DNA of 64,000 nt from Carnobacterium pleistocenium FTR1 (GTDB taxonomy: Bacteria > Bacillota > Bacilli > Lactobacillales > Carnobacteriaceae), in NCBI RefSeq assembly GCF_000744285.1, contig NZ_JQLQ01000002.1:1922001-1986000 (forward strand), given 5' to 3'. A model generated the notes under the pieces. It searched no databases, had not been told where the DNA came from, and saw only the letters and a program-made list of their open reading frames with translations. Shown piece by piece: positions 25,237 through 36,074 of the stretch. How positions within the stretch are numbered: the first letter of the stretch is position 1; each line of letters starts with the position of its first letter. The position numbers and the translations under genes are program-made.

Positions 25237-27195
25237 TCAATGCGGATCTTGTATCCGTTTGAACATTTTCTCCATATCTTTATTGGTGAAATTGATTACT
25301 ACAGGTCTCCCATGTGGACAATTATAAGGATTTTCCGTCATTTTCAAATCTTTTAGCAATGCTCTAGCTTCTGCATCATTAAGATAATGATTTGCTTTGA
25401 TTGAGCCTTTGCAACTCATCATTATGGCTGCTGCTTCTCTAAATTTAGCAACGCTCACACTTCCATGATCCAATAGCATATCAATCATCTCGCTTACAAT
25501 CATTTCTTCTTCACCTTGATTGAACCATACCGGATGACTTCTCAACAAGAAACTGTTTTGGCCAAACGGTTCTAAAAAGATACCAACCATTTCTAATGCA
25601 TCATTATTCTCTTTAATTTTGATGGCATCGCTATTTGGATAATCCAACATAATAGGCACCAATAGATCTTGCAAGTCAGTGCTGACTTCACCAATCTTTT
25701 TTCGGAAATACTCATATTTTATCCGTTCTTGAGCAGCATGCTGATCCAAAATATACAATCCCTTTTCATTTTGAGCGAATAAATAAGTACCATGCATTTG
25801 ACCAACATATTCCAAAGTGGGAAATTGATCAATCGATTCCTTAGTAGAAGCTTGTTTCTTCATTAATTTATCTGCTGTTTTTAAAGGAGACTCTTGATGC
25901 TGATCGTACAGTTCACTAACCCTCTTGTCATAACTATCACTGGTCTTATTTTCTTCTAGTACATCTATATCGATACTTTCTTGCTCTTTTTCAATTTCAT
26001 GACCCGTTTCACTTCCAAAGGAAGTCGGCTGGTAATGTGGCAAATCGGATTTGGGTGATATATAAAATTTTTCAGATTCCTTTATTTCGTTGTTTTCATT
26101 TTCAAAAATTCTTTCTTGTTGAAGTTCAAATGTTGTTTGCTCATTTTCTTCCATAGGTAAATCTATTTTCTTTTTAAATGACAAATTTTCTAGCCCATCT
26201 GGAATCAATTGTTCTTTACTTAAACAATCCTGAATGGCTGATTCTACCAATTGCATCAATTCTTTTTCTTTGCTGATTCGGACTTCTTGCTTTGTCGGAT
26301 GAACATTTACATCCAATAGCAATGGATCCATATCAATTTCAATTGCAACAACTGGGTAACGTCCAACCATTAATTTAGAACGATAACCTGCGATAATAGC
26401 TTTATTTATCAAATAATTTTTGATGTAGCGTCCATTGATAATAATTGAAATATAGTTTCGGCTGGCTCTTGTAAGTTCTGGCAAAGATATGAATCCAGAT
26501 ACTTTAAAATCTAAATCTTCTTTTTTTATTTCTCTCATTTTTTTGGCCGTAGCTACCCCATAAATGCCAGCAAGCGTCTGTTTCAAATCACCATTGCCAG
26601 CTGTTCTTAAAAGCTGATTGCCATCATTAATTAAACGAAAAGCAATTTTCGGGTGACTAATAGCCAGTCGATTTACAATGTCTGTTACATTCGATAGTTC
26701 TGCTTGTAAACTTTTTACGTATTTCAAACGTGCGGGTGTGTTAAAAAAAAGATTCTCAACCGTAATCTTACTGCCTTTTCGTGCTTCATTCGATCTTTCC
26801 TCAACAATTTTACCGCCTTTCAAAGAAAGGTACGTTCCGCGTTCGCCACCGGTTGACGTTTCCAAAGCAACTTCTGAAACAGAGGCGATACTGGGCAGAG
26901 CCTCGCCACGAAACCCAAGTGTTCGGATTCGGAAGAGATCATCTCGCGAATAAATTTTACTAGTTGCATGCCGCTTAAAGGCATTTTGAACTTCTTCTGG
27001 TTCGATGCCTATTCCGTTATCAATGACCTGTACTTTTTTTAATCCAGCTTCTTCGATAAGAATGTCAATCTGGCTGCTTTCTGCATCAATTGCATTTTCA
27101 ATCAATTCTTTTACAACTGAAGCTGGGCGTTCGATTACCTCTCCAGCGGCAATTTGATTAGCTAATACATCTGAAAGTTCTTGAATTTTTGCCAT
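25237..27195 (-). CDS. mutL: DNA mismatch repair protein MutL
   Basis: A 652-residue GHKL ATPase and endonuclease. The N-terminal domain has ELIENAIDAESS near 31, VIDNGIGIEPEE near 57 and FRGEALPSIASVS near 92. A poorly conserved acidic linker spans about 335-455. The C-terminal domain contains the endonuclease metal motif DQHAAQERIKYE near residue 485 and CPHGRP near the end. These show a nicking-competent MutL, as expected in organisms without MutH. It follows mutS by 28 bases. ATG at 27195 follows AAGGAA. Confidence 0.95.
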   Translation of the reverse strand: MAKIQELSDVLANQIAAGEVIERPASVVKELIENAIDAESSQIDILIEEAGLKKVQVIDNGIGIEPEEVQNAFKRHATSKIYSRDDLFRIRTLGFRGEALPSIASVSEVALETSTGGERGTYLSLKGGKIVEERSNEARKGSKITVENLFFNTPARLKYVKSLQAELSNVTDIVNRLAISHPKIAFRLINDGNQLLRTAGNGDLKQTLAGIYGVATAKKMREIKKEDLDFKVSGFISLPELTRASRNYISIIINGRYIKNYLINKAIIAGYRSKLMVGRYPVVAIEIDMDPLLLDVNVHPTKQEVRISKEKELMQLVESAIQDCLSKEQLIPDGLENLSFKKKIDLPMEENEQTTFELQQERIFENENNEIKESEKFYISPKSDLPHYQPTSFGSETGHEIEKEQESIDIDVLEENKTSDSYDKRVSELYDQHQESPLKTADKLMKKQASTKESIDQFPTLEYVGQMHGTYLFAQNEKGLYILDQHAAQERIKYEYFRKKIGEVSTDLQDLLVPIMLDYPNSDAIKIKENNDALEMVGIFLEPFGQNSFLLRSHPVWFNQGEEEMIVSEMIDMLLDHGSVSVAKFREAAAIMMSCKGSIKANHYLNDAEARALLKDLKMTENPYNCPHGRPVVINFTNKDMEKMFKRIQDPH

Positions 27196-27223
27196 CTATT
27201 CCATTCCTTTCCACTAACTAAGA

Positions 27224-29848
27224 TTAATTCAATTTTTGCTGCCACTCATTAATACAATTCAATGCATCTAAAGGTGTCATGGTTGATAAGTTCATTTTCC
27301 GAACAGCTTGAACAACTTCAGTTTCAGAATTTTCCAGAAGCCCAAATAAAGAAAGTTGATTATCATCCATCACCTTAGTTTCTTTCTTTTCAGAAGTCTT
27401 GTTTGGAATTTGAGCCTCTTGAACCGAATCAATTTGAGTGGACTGATTTAAGACAATTTCCTCTTTTTGTTCCAACTGCTCTAAAATCACTGTTGCACGT
27501 GACAGCAATTCGTCTGGGAGACCTGCCAGTTTGGCAACTTGTATCCCATAGCTTTTATCTGCAGGACCTGGGAGCATTTTGTGTAAAAAAACTAACTCTC
27601 CTTCTTCTTCTACCGCACCAACATGAACATTTTTTAAGCGAGGCAATCGTTCATCTAGAACCGTTAGTTCATGGTAATGGGTTGAGAACAACGTTTTTGC
27701 ATGAACTTTTTCATGAATGTATTCAATAATGGCTTCTGCTAATGCCATACCATCATAGGTTGCTGTACCGCGACCGATTTCGTCAAATAGAATCAGACTA
27801 TTTTTTGATGCATACCGCAAAGCCTCATTCGCTTCCATCATTTCCACCATAAAAGTACTTTGTCCGGCAATCAAATCATCTGCTGCACCAATACGTGTGA
27901 AAATTTGATCGAATATCGGCATATTTGCCTTATCAGCAGGGACAAAACAACCCATCTGAGCCATTATGACCGTCAAGGCTAGTTGCCTCATATACGTACT
28001 TTTACCAGACATGTTAGGTCCTGTAATAAGTAAAATCTCTTTTTCTTGATCCATTTCAACACTGTTTGGTACATACGTTTGTTGACCTAGTACTTTTTCA
28101 ACAACCGGATGCCGTCCTTCTAGTAAGCTAATTTCCTGGCTATCAGCTGCCATGATAGGACGAGTATAGTGGTATTTTTCACTTATGGTTGCAAAACTTT
28201 GTAATACATCAATAGCCGCGACTGTTTTGGCTAATTTTTGCAATCGTTCAATATACTGTTTAATCGTTTCTCTAACTTCCGTAAATAAAGTGTACTCTAA
28301 AAGCATCGACTTTTCTTCGGCTTCCAATATTAAAATTTCCTTTTCTTTTAAAGCTGGCGTAATAAATCGTTCAGCATTAGCTAGCGTTTGTTTTCGCTCA
28401 TAACGCCCTTCAGGTAAATGAATAAGATTTGATTTAGTGATTTCAATATAATAGCCAAAAATACGGTTGTATCCGATTTTTAGGTTTTTAATTCCGGTTG
28501 CTGCTTTTTCTTCTGCTTCTAACTGAGCGATCCACTTTTTCCCATTCCGCATAGCATCACGATAAGTATCCAGCGTTTCATTGAAACCATCTTTAATGAT
28601 CCCGCCATCTTTTATAGAAAGAGGCGCTTCTTCTGCTATTGCTTGATCAATTAAATCAACGACTTCAGGAACTTGATCTAATTCGGTGATAAATTGATCC
28701 CACTCGCCTTTGTTCATTAGCTGTATGATCTCAACTAGTTGGGGAATTTGACGCAATGATGTCTGGAGTTGAATTAAATCACGCCCATTAACATTGCCAA
28801 ATGCAACCCTACCAGCTAACCGTTCTAAATCGTATACTCTAGTCAAAGCTTCATTTAAATCGGTTCGTTCAAAAAAATGATTGATCAAACTTTCAACAAT
28901 GTTTTGTCTCATAGAAATCTGTTGTTCTTGGATAAGAGGCCGATCAATCCACTGCTTTAGCAGTCTTCCTCCCATAGCTGTTTTGGTTTCATCTAATAAC
29001 CACAATAGCGTTCCTTTTTTTTGTCCTGTACGAATCGAAGAGACCAATTCTAAATTATGCTTAGAATAATGATCCATTTTCAAATAATTAGCAGGAGAGT
29101 AAACTTCTACTTTTTGAAGATGGCCTAGATTTCTTTTCTGAGTAACAAATAAATAGGACAACAATAGTTTTACAACATTGATCAATTCACTATTTTCTAT
29201 CTCATTCGTTAAATAAGAAAACTCTGCACTTTCAATTATTTCTTTTTGCGTTGATACCATGATTCCTAATGTTGTTTTTAATTTCGCTTGTACTTCTACT
29301 TCCCTTGCTTCTTTAAAAACAACTTCTTTTGTTTTCAAACTCATCAATTCGCTCATCACAGATTCTAATGAATTTAGCTTTGTTGTTTTTAATTCCCCAG
29401 TGCTTAAATCAGCATACGCTAAATAATAACCACCTGTTTCTGTACTCATCAAGGCTGCTAAGTAATTATTTGTTTTAGCATCCATTGATTTAATATCCAT
29501 AGCCGTACCTGGTGTAATCAATTGGACGACTTCTCTTTTCACCATACCTTTAGCTGTTTTTGGATCCTCAACTTGTTCACAAATAGCTACTTTGTATCCT
29601 TTTTCGATTAAATTATCAATATAGCCTTTAGCCGCATGATAAGGTACACCACACATCGGAATTGGCTCATCTGCATTGCGATTGCGACTTGTCAATGTTA
29701 CTTCTAAAAGTTGTGAGGCTTTAATAGCATCTTCATTAAACAGCTCATAAAAATCTCCCAAGCGATAAAATAAAAAAGCATCTGGGTAGTTTGCTTTTAT
29801 TCCTAGATACTGTTCCATCATAGGCGTTTGTTTTGTTTTTTGTGGCAT
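27224..29848 (-). CDS. mutS: DNA mismatch recognition protein MutS
   Basis: An 874-residue mismatch sensor. The N-terminal mismatch-binding domain begins with [20 protein letters not shown] and contains the Phe-x-Glu wedge in FYELF near residue 36. Connector, lever and clamp domains follow. The ATPase has Walker [10 protein letters not shown] near 613, [16 protein letters not shown] near 690 and STHYHEL near 727. The C-terminal tail has a possible clamp-binding sequence (DDNQLSLF). Complete and of normal length; operon partner of mutL. ATG at 29848 follows AAAGGGG. Confidence 0.96.
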   Translation of the reverse strand: MPQKTKQTPMMEQYLGIKANYPDAFLFYRLGDFYELFNEDAIKASQLLEVTLTSRNRNADEPIPMCGVPYHAAKGYIDNLIEKGYKVAICEQVEDPKTAKGMVKREVVQLITPGTAMDIKSMDAKTNNYLAALMSTETGGYYLAYADLSTGELKTTKLNSLESVMSELMSLKTKEVVFKEAREVEVQAKLKTTLGIMVSTQKEIIESAEFSYLTNEIENSELINVVKLLLSYLFVTQKRNLGHLQKVEVYSPANYLKMDHYSKHNLELVSSIRTGQKKGTLLWLLDETKTAMGGRLLKQWIDRPLIQEQQISMRQNIVESLINHFFERTDLNEALTRVYDLERLAGRVAFGNVNGRDLIQLQTSLRQIPQLVEIIQLMNKGEWDQFITELDQVPEVVDLIDQAIAEEAPLSIKDGGIIKDGFNETLDTYRDAMRNGKKWIAQLEAEEKAATGIKNLKIGYNRIFGYYIEITKSNLIHLPEGRYERKQTLANAERFITPALKEKEILILEAEEKSMLLEYTLFTEVRETIKQYIERLQKLAKTVAAIDVLQSFATISEKYHYTRPIMAADSQEISLLEGRHPVVEKVLGQQTYVPNSVEMDQEKEILLITGPNMSGKSTYMRQLALTVIMAQMGCFVPADKANMPIFDQIFTRIGAADDLIAGQSTFMVEMMEANEALRYASKNSLILFDEIGRGTATYDGMALAEAIIEYIHEKVHAKTLFSTHYHELTVLDERLPRLKNVHVGAVEEEGELVFLHKMLPGPADKSYGIQVAKLAGLPDELLSRATVILEQLEQKEEIVLNQSTQIDSVQEAQIPNKTSEKKETKVMDDNQLSLFGLLENSETEVVQAVRKMNLSTMTPLDALNCINEWQQKLN

Positions 29849-29903
29849 GTTTTTCGCCCCTTTTTGATTATTTATTGTTCAGCAAACATTCATTTCGACT
29901 AAT

Positions 29904-30710
29904 TTACTCAAATCCACCATTGAATGGATGATCGTCATTGATAACAATATTTTCAATTTTTTTAGCTTCGCCAGTAACATCATCAAGTTCAATAAAACAA
30001 CCCGAAAGAATTTTCCGACCTTCTTTAGGCACTTCAAATCGTGTTGGCATTTGGGTCAAAAATCTTCTAAGTACAGCATCGCGATCCATTCCTAACGCTC
30101 CATCATAAGGACCCGTCATTCCAGCATCTGTCAAATAAGCTGTCCCATTTGGTAAAATACGTGCATCATTCGTTTGTACATGAGTATGGGTTCCAACTAC
30201 TGCAGATACTCTGCCATCTAAATACCATCCCATTGATTGTTTTTCACTTGTTGTTTCTGCATGAAAATCAACAAAAATCAAAGGTGTCCGTTGTAATGCT
30301 TCGTCTACCAGTTCATCAGCTTTTCTGAAAGGGTCGTCAACATCTGTCATAAAAACACGACCATGTAAGTTTATAACGGCCAATTCAAGTTGATTGACTT
30401 TTATATAAGAAATTCCTTTACCTGGTGTTCCTTCAGGATAATTAGCTGGGCGAATCATTTTTTTAGCATCATCAATAAATTCAAAAATATCTCGGTTATC
30501 CCATGTATGATTTCCCATCGTTACAATATCAACACCATCTTGTAAAAAACCTTTATAAATTTTTTCTGTTATTCCACGGCCTGAAGCTGCATTTTCACCA
30601 TTTAAAATGGTTACTTGCGGCTTATACATCTTTTTCAGCTTAGGTAAATAATCATGAACCATTTCGCGACCCATTGAACCGACAACATCTCCAATAAATA
30701 ATAATTTCAT
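29904..30710 (-). CDS. ymdB: YmdB-like metallophosphoesterase (TIGR00282 family)
   Basis: A 268-residue phosphodiesterase. Metal-ligand motifs are FIGDVVGSMGRE near residue 5, NGENAASGRGIT near 38, MGNHTWDNRD near 66, VDFHAETTSEK near 148 and GTHTHVQTND near 173. Bacillus YmdB hydrolyses 2',3'-cyclic nucleotides and influences biofilm and motility decisions and RNA decay. It lies directly downstream of rny, and the two are neighbours in most Firmicutes. ATG at 30710 follows GAGGAAT. A palindrome (ATGATTTTTAAAAATCAT) precedes it at about 30815. Confidence 0.92.
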   Translation of the reverse strand: MKLLFIGDVVGSMGREMVHDYLPKLKKMYKPQVTILNGENAASGRGITEKIYKGFLQDGVDIVTMGNHTWDNRDIFEFIDDAKKMIRPANYPEGTPGKGISYIKVNQLELAVINLHGRVFMTDVDDPFRKADELVDEALQRTPLIFVDFHAETTSEKQSMGWYLDGRVSAVVGTHTHVQTNDARILPNGTAYLTDAGMTGPYDGALGMDRDAVLRRFLTQMPTRFEVPKEGRKILSGCFIELDDVTGEAKKIENIVINDDHPFNGGFE

Positions 30711-30835
30711 TCAATTATTCCTCTTCTCTTTTTCATCTTCTATATTTTAACAATAAATTGCCTAAAATAAAAGCTGACCCCTTAGTTTTATTCTTAATCT
30801 TTCTTAAATTAGAAATGATTTTTAAAAATCATAAT

Positions 30836-30880
30836 AGAAAAACCGATACGAGCCAGATTCATCTTTGGCTTGTATCGGTT
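30836..30880 (-). terminator. Terminator of rny
   Basis: A 15-base-pair stem with one G-U pair (30841-30855 with 30866-30880) ends in a T-tract on the minus strand, just after the rny stop at 30894. Confidence 0.9.
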
Positions 30881-30893
30881 GGTTTAACTAATT

Positions 30894-32453
30894 CTATTTC
30901 GCATATTCAATCGTTCTTATTTCACGAATAACGGTTATCTTAATATGCCCAGGATAATCCAGTTCGCTTTCGATGCGTTTTCTAACGTCACGTGCAAGCT
31001 TACTTGCTGCTAAATCATCTAATTTCTCAGGTTTAACCATAATTCGGATTTCGCGACCTGCTTGTATAGCAAAACTTTGTTCAACCCCTTCAAAATCATT
31101 AGAAATACTTTCTAATTTTTCAAGACGATGAATATAATTTTCAAGTGATTCGCTTCTTGCGCCCGGACGTGCTGCAGATATTGCATCAGACGAAGCTACT
31201 AGAACAGAGATGACAGATGTTGCTGCTACATCACCATGATGTGAAGCAATTGAGTTCACAACTGTTTCATTTTCTTTATACTTCATCGCAATTTCTGCAC
31301 CAATTTCAACATGGGATCCTTCAACTTCATGATCTAATGCTTTACCAATGTCATGGAGTAAACCAGCACGTTTAGCTAATGTAACGTCTTCTCCTAATTC
31401 AGAAGCCATCACACCTGCTAATTTCGCAACTTCAATAGAATGGCTTAACACGTTTTGACCATAACTTGTTCTAAATTTTAGACGTCCTAAAATTTTGATC
31501 AAGTCTGGATGTAACGAATGCACACCTACATCAAAAGTAGCTTGTTCGCCAATTTCTCTAATTCTTTCATCCATTTCTTTACGTGATTTTTCTACCATCT
31601 CTTCAATTCGAGCTGGATGAATCCGTCCATCTTGGATTAATTTTTCAAGAGTCATTCGAGCAATTTCACGACGAATTGGGTCAAATCCACTAAGAACAAC
31701 TGCTTCTGGCGTATCATCTATAATTAGATCCATACCGGTCAGCGTTTCTAGTGCTCTGATATTTCGTCCTTCACGTCCTATGATGCGCCCTTTCATTTCA
31801 TCATTAGGCAACGTCACAACGGAAACCGTTGTCTCTGAAACCTGATCAGCTGCGGAGCGTTGAATAGCTAACGCAATTAAGTTTTTAGCTTTACGATCAG
31901 CCTCTTCTTTTGCTTTTTGTTCAGAATCTTTCACCATAACAGCTACTTCATGAGACAATTCATTTTCTGTTTCTTGCAAAATCAATTGTCTTGCTTCTTC
32001 TCGTGACAAAGCCGCTACTCGTTCCAATTCGCTTTCTTGTTGTTTCACCAATTCAATGGCTTTCTTCTCTATATCGTCAACATTCAGTTGTCTAGAACTT
32101 AATTTTGCTTCATTAGCCTCAAGTGATTGTTCACGCTTTTCTAAGCTATCGTTTTTGCGATCAATATTATCTTCGCGTTGCAGCAAACGATTTTCCTGTC
32201 TTAGAACTTCGTTTCTTCTCTCTTTTAGCTCTGCTTCAATTTCAGTTCGATATTTATGGCTTTCATCCTTCGCTTCTAACATCGCTTCCTTTTTCATGGT
32301 TTCTGCTTCTCTTTTTGCTTCTTCCAATATTCCAGTTGCAGTGTTTCTAGCACCAGCTAGCTCTTTTTCATGGGTTGCTTTGCGGACGAGATATCCAACA
32401 ATAAGACCGACAACTAAAGTAACGATAGCGAAGGTAACACTTCTAAAATCCAT
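30894..32453 (-). CDS. rny: Ribonuclease Y
   Basis: A 519-residue membrane-anchored endoribonuclease that initiates mRNA decay. An N-terminal membrane helix (residues 4-24) is followed by a long charged coiled coil to about 205. A KH RNA-binding domain has [15 protein letters not shown] near 221. The HD catalytic domain has [11 protein letters not shown] near 334 and [17 protein letters not shown] near 362. All key residues are present. ATG at 32453 follows GGAGGTGG. It sits between recA and ymdB, the conserved Firmicutes order. Confidence 0.96.
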   Translation of the reverse strand: MDFRSVTFAIVTLVVGLIVGYLVRKATHEKELAGARNTATGILEEAKREAETMKKEAMLEAKDESHKYRTEIEAELKERRNEVLRQENRLLQREDNIDRKNDSLEKREQSLEANEAKLSSRQLNVDDIEKKAIELVKQQESELERVAALSREEARQLILQETENELSHEVAVMVKDSEQKAKEEADRKAKNLIALAIQRSAADQVSETTVSVVTLPNDEMKGRIIGREGRNIRALETLTGMDLIIDDTPEAVVLSGFDPIRREIARMTLEKLIQDGRIHPARIEEMVEKSRKEMDERIREIGEQATFDVGVHSLHPDLIKILGRLKFRTSYGQNVLSHSIEVAKLAGVMASELGEDVTLAKRAGLLHDIGKALDHEVEGSHVEIGAEIAMKYKENETVVNSIASHHGDVAATSVISVLVASSDAISAARPGARSESLENYIHRLEKLESISNDFEGVEQSFAIQAGREIRIMVKPEKLDDLAASKLARDVRKRIESELDYPGHIKITVIREIRTIEYAK

Positions 32454-32703
32454 TCTTCCACCTCCGTATCATCTATTTAATTTGTCATTTATTATTTATC
32501 CATTATTTGGTAGATTATGAATAGCTTTATACCAATAAAACCTACCCGATATCTAATTGTAAAGTAATAGATAAGTTAATTTTAATTGTAGTGACGAGAC
32601 ATGTCAACTTAAATAATGGTTTTGTAGCCCTTTCATAAACTTTCATTGAGTTGAGTTGATTTATTTATGCGTCCCTTTTCGTTCATCTTGAGCGGAAAAA
32701 ATT

Positions 32704-32737
32704 AAAAAACCAACAAGCATAACGCTTATTGGTTTTT
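32704..32737 (-). terminator. Terminator of recA
   Basis: An imperfect stem (AAAAAACCAA-AAGC with GCTT-TTGGTTTTTT, one C/A mismatch) lies six bases after the recA stop, with T-rich sequence on both strands. Confidence 0.85.
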
Positions 32738-32742
32738 TTCCT

Positions 32743-33789
32743 TTAATCTTTTGAAGAATCATCTTCAGGTTTTTCTACTTCTGGTTCTTCAGTTCCTAAT
32801 TCTCCAAAACCATAAGCAGCACGAACTTTTTTCTCAACTTCAGCTCTTAATTCAGGATTTTCCTTGAAGAATTTTTTGACGTTTTCACGACCTTGACCAA
32901 TACGTTCGCCATTATAAGAGTACCATGCACCAGATTTATCAATAATATCTTTATCAGAACCCATGTCTACTAGTTCTCCAACTTGAGATATACCTTCTCC
33001 GTACATGATGTCTACTTCAGCAACTCTAAATGGCGGAGCAACTTTATTTTTCACAACTTTAATTTTTGTGCGGTTACCCATGATTTCTGTACCTTGTTTA
33101 ATTTGTTCAGCTCTTCTAACTTCCAAACGAATCGTAGCATAAAATTTCAAAGCACGACCACCCGGTGTAATTTCTGGATTACCAAACATTACGCCAACTT
33201 TTTCACGAATTTGGTTTATGAATAACGCAATTGTTTTTGTTTTATTGATTGATCCAGATAATTTACGTAAAGCTTGAGACATCAAACGAGCTTGTAACCC
33301 TACGTGAGAGTCTCCCATTTCTCCTTCGATTTCTGCACGTGGTACTAACGCAGCTACTGAATCAATTACAACAATATCTACTGCCCCACTGGAAACCAAA
33401 GCATCTGCAATTTCTAAGCCTTGTTCACCTGTATCAGGTTGAGATAATAGTAATTCATCAATGTCTACGCCAAGAGCAGCTGCGTATTTTGGATCCAAAG
33501 CATTTTCAGCATCAATAAATGCAGCAATTCCGCCTTGTTTTTGAACTTCAGCAACAGCGTGCAATGCCACTGTTGTTTTACCTGAACTTTCAGGACCATA
33601 TACTTCAATAATTCTTCCTCTTGGAAAGCCACCCACACCTAAAGCTACATCTAATGCTAATGAGCCACTAGGAATTGTTGAAATACGTGTGTCTATTTTT
33701 TCTCCTAATCTCATAACGGAACCTTTACCAAAGTTTTTTTCGATTTTTTTTAATGCTGCGTCTAATGCTTGTTTACGATCGTCTGCCAT
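32743..33789 (-). CDS. recA: Recombinase RecA
   Basis: A 348-residue strand-exchange ATPase. Walker [10 protein letters not shown] is near residue 65, Walker [21 protein letters not shown] near 138, the L2 loop [20 protein letters not shown] near 202, and an acidic C-terminal tail at the end. It also stimulates LexA self-cleavage. ATG at 33789 follows GAGGAGG. A strong promoter and a LexA-like box lie upstream, consistent with SOS control. It follows cinA, as in many Gram-positive bacteria. Confidence 0.97.
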   Translation of the reverse strand: MADDRKQALDAALKKIEKNFGKGSVMRLGEKIDTRISTIPSGSLALDVALGVGGFPRGRIIEVYGPESSGKTTVALHAVAEVQKQGGIAAFIDAENALDPKYAAALGVDIDELLLSQPDTGEQGLEIADALVSSGAVDIVVIDSVAALVPRAEIEGEMGDSHVGLQARLMSQALRKLSGSINKTKTIALFINQIREKVGVMFGNPEITPGGRALKFYATIRLEVRRAEQIKQGTEIMGNRTKIKVVKNKVAPPFRVAEVDIMYGEGISQVGELVDMGSDKDIIDKSGAWYSYNGERIGQGRENVKKFFKENPELRAEVEKKVRAAYGFGELGTEEPEVEKPEDDSSKD

Positions 33790-33858
33790 TAATTAAATCC
33801 TCCTCAAGTCTTTTTAACTATTAATTAATCATTCATAATTTCATCTGCTACAACAAAT

Positions 33859-33909
33859 ATCATACCTTTCTTTTATAAAAAAAGCAAGAAAAAAGCGAAC
33901 AAACATTCG
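33859..33909 (-). promoter_or_regulatory. recA promoter and LexA-like box
   Basis: On the minus strand, TTGCTT (33882-33887), a 17-base spacer and TATGAT (33859-33864) form the promoter. CGAACAAACATTCG (plus-strand reading, 33896-33909) lies eight bases upstream of the -35. It is a 14-base near-palindrome matching CGAAC-N4-GTTCG with one mismatch. Confidence 0.8.
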
Positions 33910-33927
33910 GTCTTTTTAACTGGATAT

Positions 33928-35208
33928 TTAATCATTTATTTTTTCAAAAACTTTTTGTTGTATGGGGAGATCAAGTAGTACTCTTCGGATTAAGTCTAAA
34001 CCAGACATAATCGATTTTTCTCGATTGCTGTCACGCCCTTTCCCCAAATGATATTCTTTAGCAAATGCTGTTTCTCCTTTAATAGCAACACCAATCCAAA
34101 CGGTACCTACTTCTTTCTTTTCAAGCCTACTTGGGCCTGCAACTCCAGTAAACGAGAGGGCGATATTTGTATTAAACATCTGCTGTGCATTTTTTGCCAT
34201 TTCAATGGAACATTCAGCACTGACGGCACCAAATTTTTCGATCGTTTTTTTAGAAACTCCTAAAATAGCCGTTTTTACTTCATTACTATAGGTTACGATA
34301 CCTCCTTTGAAATAATCACTAGCACCTGAAACACTTGTCATACAACTTTGAAAGGCACCGCCAGTTAAACTTTCAGCGGCTGTAAGAGTCATTTTTTGTT
34401 CTTTCAATAAATCAGCAACAACATTTACTAATCGCGCATCCTCTCCATACCCATAAAAATAGTCTCCTATGCGTTGTTGAATGGTAGCTTCCATGTTATC
34501 CAATAATAGATAACAAGCTGCTGCAGTACTTCCATTTGCTGTTATACGAAGCCTTACTTCGTGCTTACCAGCATAGGTAGCAAGAGTAGGATTTTTCTGT
34601 TCCTCAATCAAATCATCTAATTCAGCAGCTAATTGAGATTCGCCGATATCAAAAAAGCGTAAAACTTTTGATATCAGATGAGTTTCCTCTTTAGGTTCTC
34701 CCCTTAATAATGGTTTGACCTCATTTATAAACATTGGCTCTAATTCATTTGGTGGACCTGGTAGTAGTATAAAAGCTTTACTTTTTTCCTTTAAAAACAT
34801 CCCGGCTGCCAGTCCTGTCTTATTTTTCAAAATAGTAGAACCTTCAATAACCATGGCTTGCAATCGGTTATTTTCTGACATTGTTCGTTTTCTATTTTCA
34901 TGATAGTCAATTATTTTATCCATTGTACTTTTATCTAAAACTAGTTCTTTAGCTAAATGATTAGCTAATATTTGCTTTGTTATATCATCTTTTGTAGGTC
35001 CCAAACCTCCTGACAGAATCACTAAATCACTTCTTTGCTCTGCAACTTGGATAGCTTCTAACAGTCGTTTCGGGTTATCTCCAACCACAACTTGATGGTA
35101 GACATCTATTCCTAATAATGATAGCTCACGAGATAGAAAAGATGCATTTGTATTGATCACTTGTCCCATTAATAATTCTGTTCCAACTGCTATGATTTCA
35201 GCATTCAT
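33928..35208 (-). CDS. cinA: CinA: competence/damage-inducible protein
   Basis: A 426-residue two-domain protein. The N-terminal molybdopterin-binding-like domain (MNAEIIAVGTELLMGQ and VILSGGLGPTKDD) spans about 1-170. The C-terminal nicotinamide mononucleotide deamidase domain (LTAAESLTGGAFQSCMTSVS and SFTGVAGPSR) spans about 260-410. It recycles pyridine nucleotide by-products and is often coregulated with recA. I chose ATG at 35208, eight bases after AGGAG; the upstream in-frame GTG at 35217 overlaps that site. Confidence 0.93.
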   Translation of the reverse strand: MNAEIIAVGTELLMGQVINTNASFLSRELSLLGIDVYHQVVVGDNPKRLLEAIQVAEQRSDLVILSGGLGPTKDDITKQILANHLAKELVLDKSTMDKIIDYHENRKRTMSENNRLQAMVIEGSTILKNKTGLAAGMFLKEKSKAFILLPGPPNELEPMFINEVKPLLRGEPKEETHLISKVLRFFDIGESQLAAELDDLIEEQKNPTLATYAGKHEVRLRITANGSTAAACYLLLDNMEATIQQRIGDYFYGYGEDARLVNVVADLLKEQKMTLTAAESLTGGAFQSCMTSVSGASDYFKGGIVTYSNEVKTAILGVSKKTIEKFGAVSAECSIEMAKNAQQMFNTNIALSFTGVAGPSRLEKKEVGTVWIGVAIKGETAFAKEYHLGKGRDSNREKSIMSGLDLIRRVLLDLPIQQKVFEKIND

Positions 35209-35337
35209 TTTACTCACTCCTATTTTTATATTACGCGAATTCTTTTCTTAAATTTTAATTTGTCATTCGATTGAAAATAAAATACAAGCTTTACTGATTT
35301 AGCAACTTTATTTTAACATACTTTTCAAGAGGACAAG

Positions 35338-35379
35338 AAAAGAAGGTCCATTGAAATTCAACTCAAAGGACCTTCTTTT
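35338..35379 (-). terminator. Terminator of pgsA
   Basis: AAAAGAAGGTCC (35338-35349) pairs perfectly with GGACCTTCTTTT (35368-35379), with extra TTGA/TCAA pairing inside. It lies 24 bases after the pgsA stop. Confidence 0.88.
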
Positions 35380-35403
35380 TTAGTTGTTTCTAAATTTTTC
35401 CGC

Positions 35404-35985
35404 TTATTTTGGACCTTTAAATACTGCACTGTTTTTTGCAAAATAATCTACACCCGAATAAACAGTGAAGAACAAACAGATATACAACATAATAGAAGCC
35501 AGTGGTAATCCAGTTCCTTCAAATGGTAAATTATCAATAAATAGTAAAATAATAGCTAACATTTGAGTAGCCGTTTTAATTTTCCCAGGCCAGGCTGCAG
35601 CTAGGACTGTTCCACCTTGCTCCACTAATAATAACCTCAATCCAGTAACCGCTAATTCTCTACAGACAATAATAGAAACAACCCAAGAAGGAGCTAGGTT
35701 TTGTCCAACTAAAATAATTAAAGCAGTCATAACCAACATTTTATCAGCTAATGGATCAGCAAATTTACCAAAATTTGTTACCAAGCCTTGCTTACGTGCA
35801 ATTTTTCCATCTAACCAGTCTGTGAAACTTGCTAATGCAAATAAAACAGCCCCTACCAATTGAGTCATCTCAATCGTAGAACCTAAAAGATGAATAACGC
35901 CCCAATCAAAAGGTGCTAATACAATAATAACAAATAGTGGAATCATAAAAATTCTCAATACTGTAAGTTTATTCGGTAAGTTCAA
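35404..35985 (-). CDS. pgsA: CDP-diacylglycerol-glycerol-3-phosphate 3-phosphatidyltransferase
   Basis: A 193-residue membrane enzyme that makes phosphatidylglycerol phosphate, the first step to phosphatidylglycerol and cardiolipin. The CDP-alcohol phosphotransferase signature is visible as DWLDGKIARKQG followed by GKFADPLADK at about residues 57-82, with about five hydrophobic segments. The start is TTG at 35985 behind GAGGAAG; no ATG is available nearby. It lies downstream of rodZ and upstream of cinA, the standard Firmicutes order. Confidence 0.94.
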   Translation of the reverse strand: MNLPNKLTVLRIFMIPLFVIIVLAPFDWGVIHLLGSTIEMTQLVGAVLFALASFTDWLDGKIARKQGLVTNFGKFADPLADKMLVMTALIILVGQNLAPSWVVSIIVCRELAVTGLRLLLVEQGGTVLAAAWPGKIKTATQMLAIILLFIDNLPFEGTGLPLASIMLYICLFFTVYSGVDYFAKNSAVFKGPK

Positions 35986-36074
35986 TTTTTTTGCTTCCTC
36001 TCTTCATTAACAGGTACATTAGTTGAAAGAGTATTCCCATTAAAGGACCCTTTCAAAGTACCTGTAACAGTGTT

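Noticed and set aside
32056-32520. 154-codon plus-strand ORF opposite rny
   Set aside because: Antisense shadow of the coiled-coil region of ribonuclease Y with no start signal or domain.
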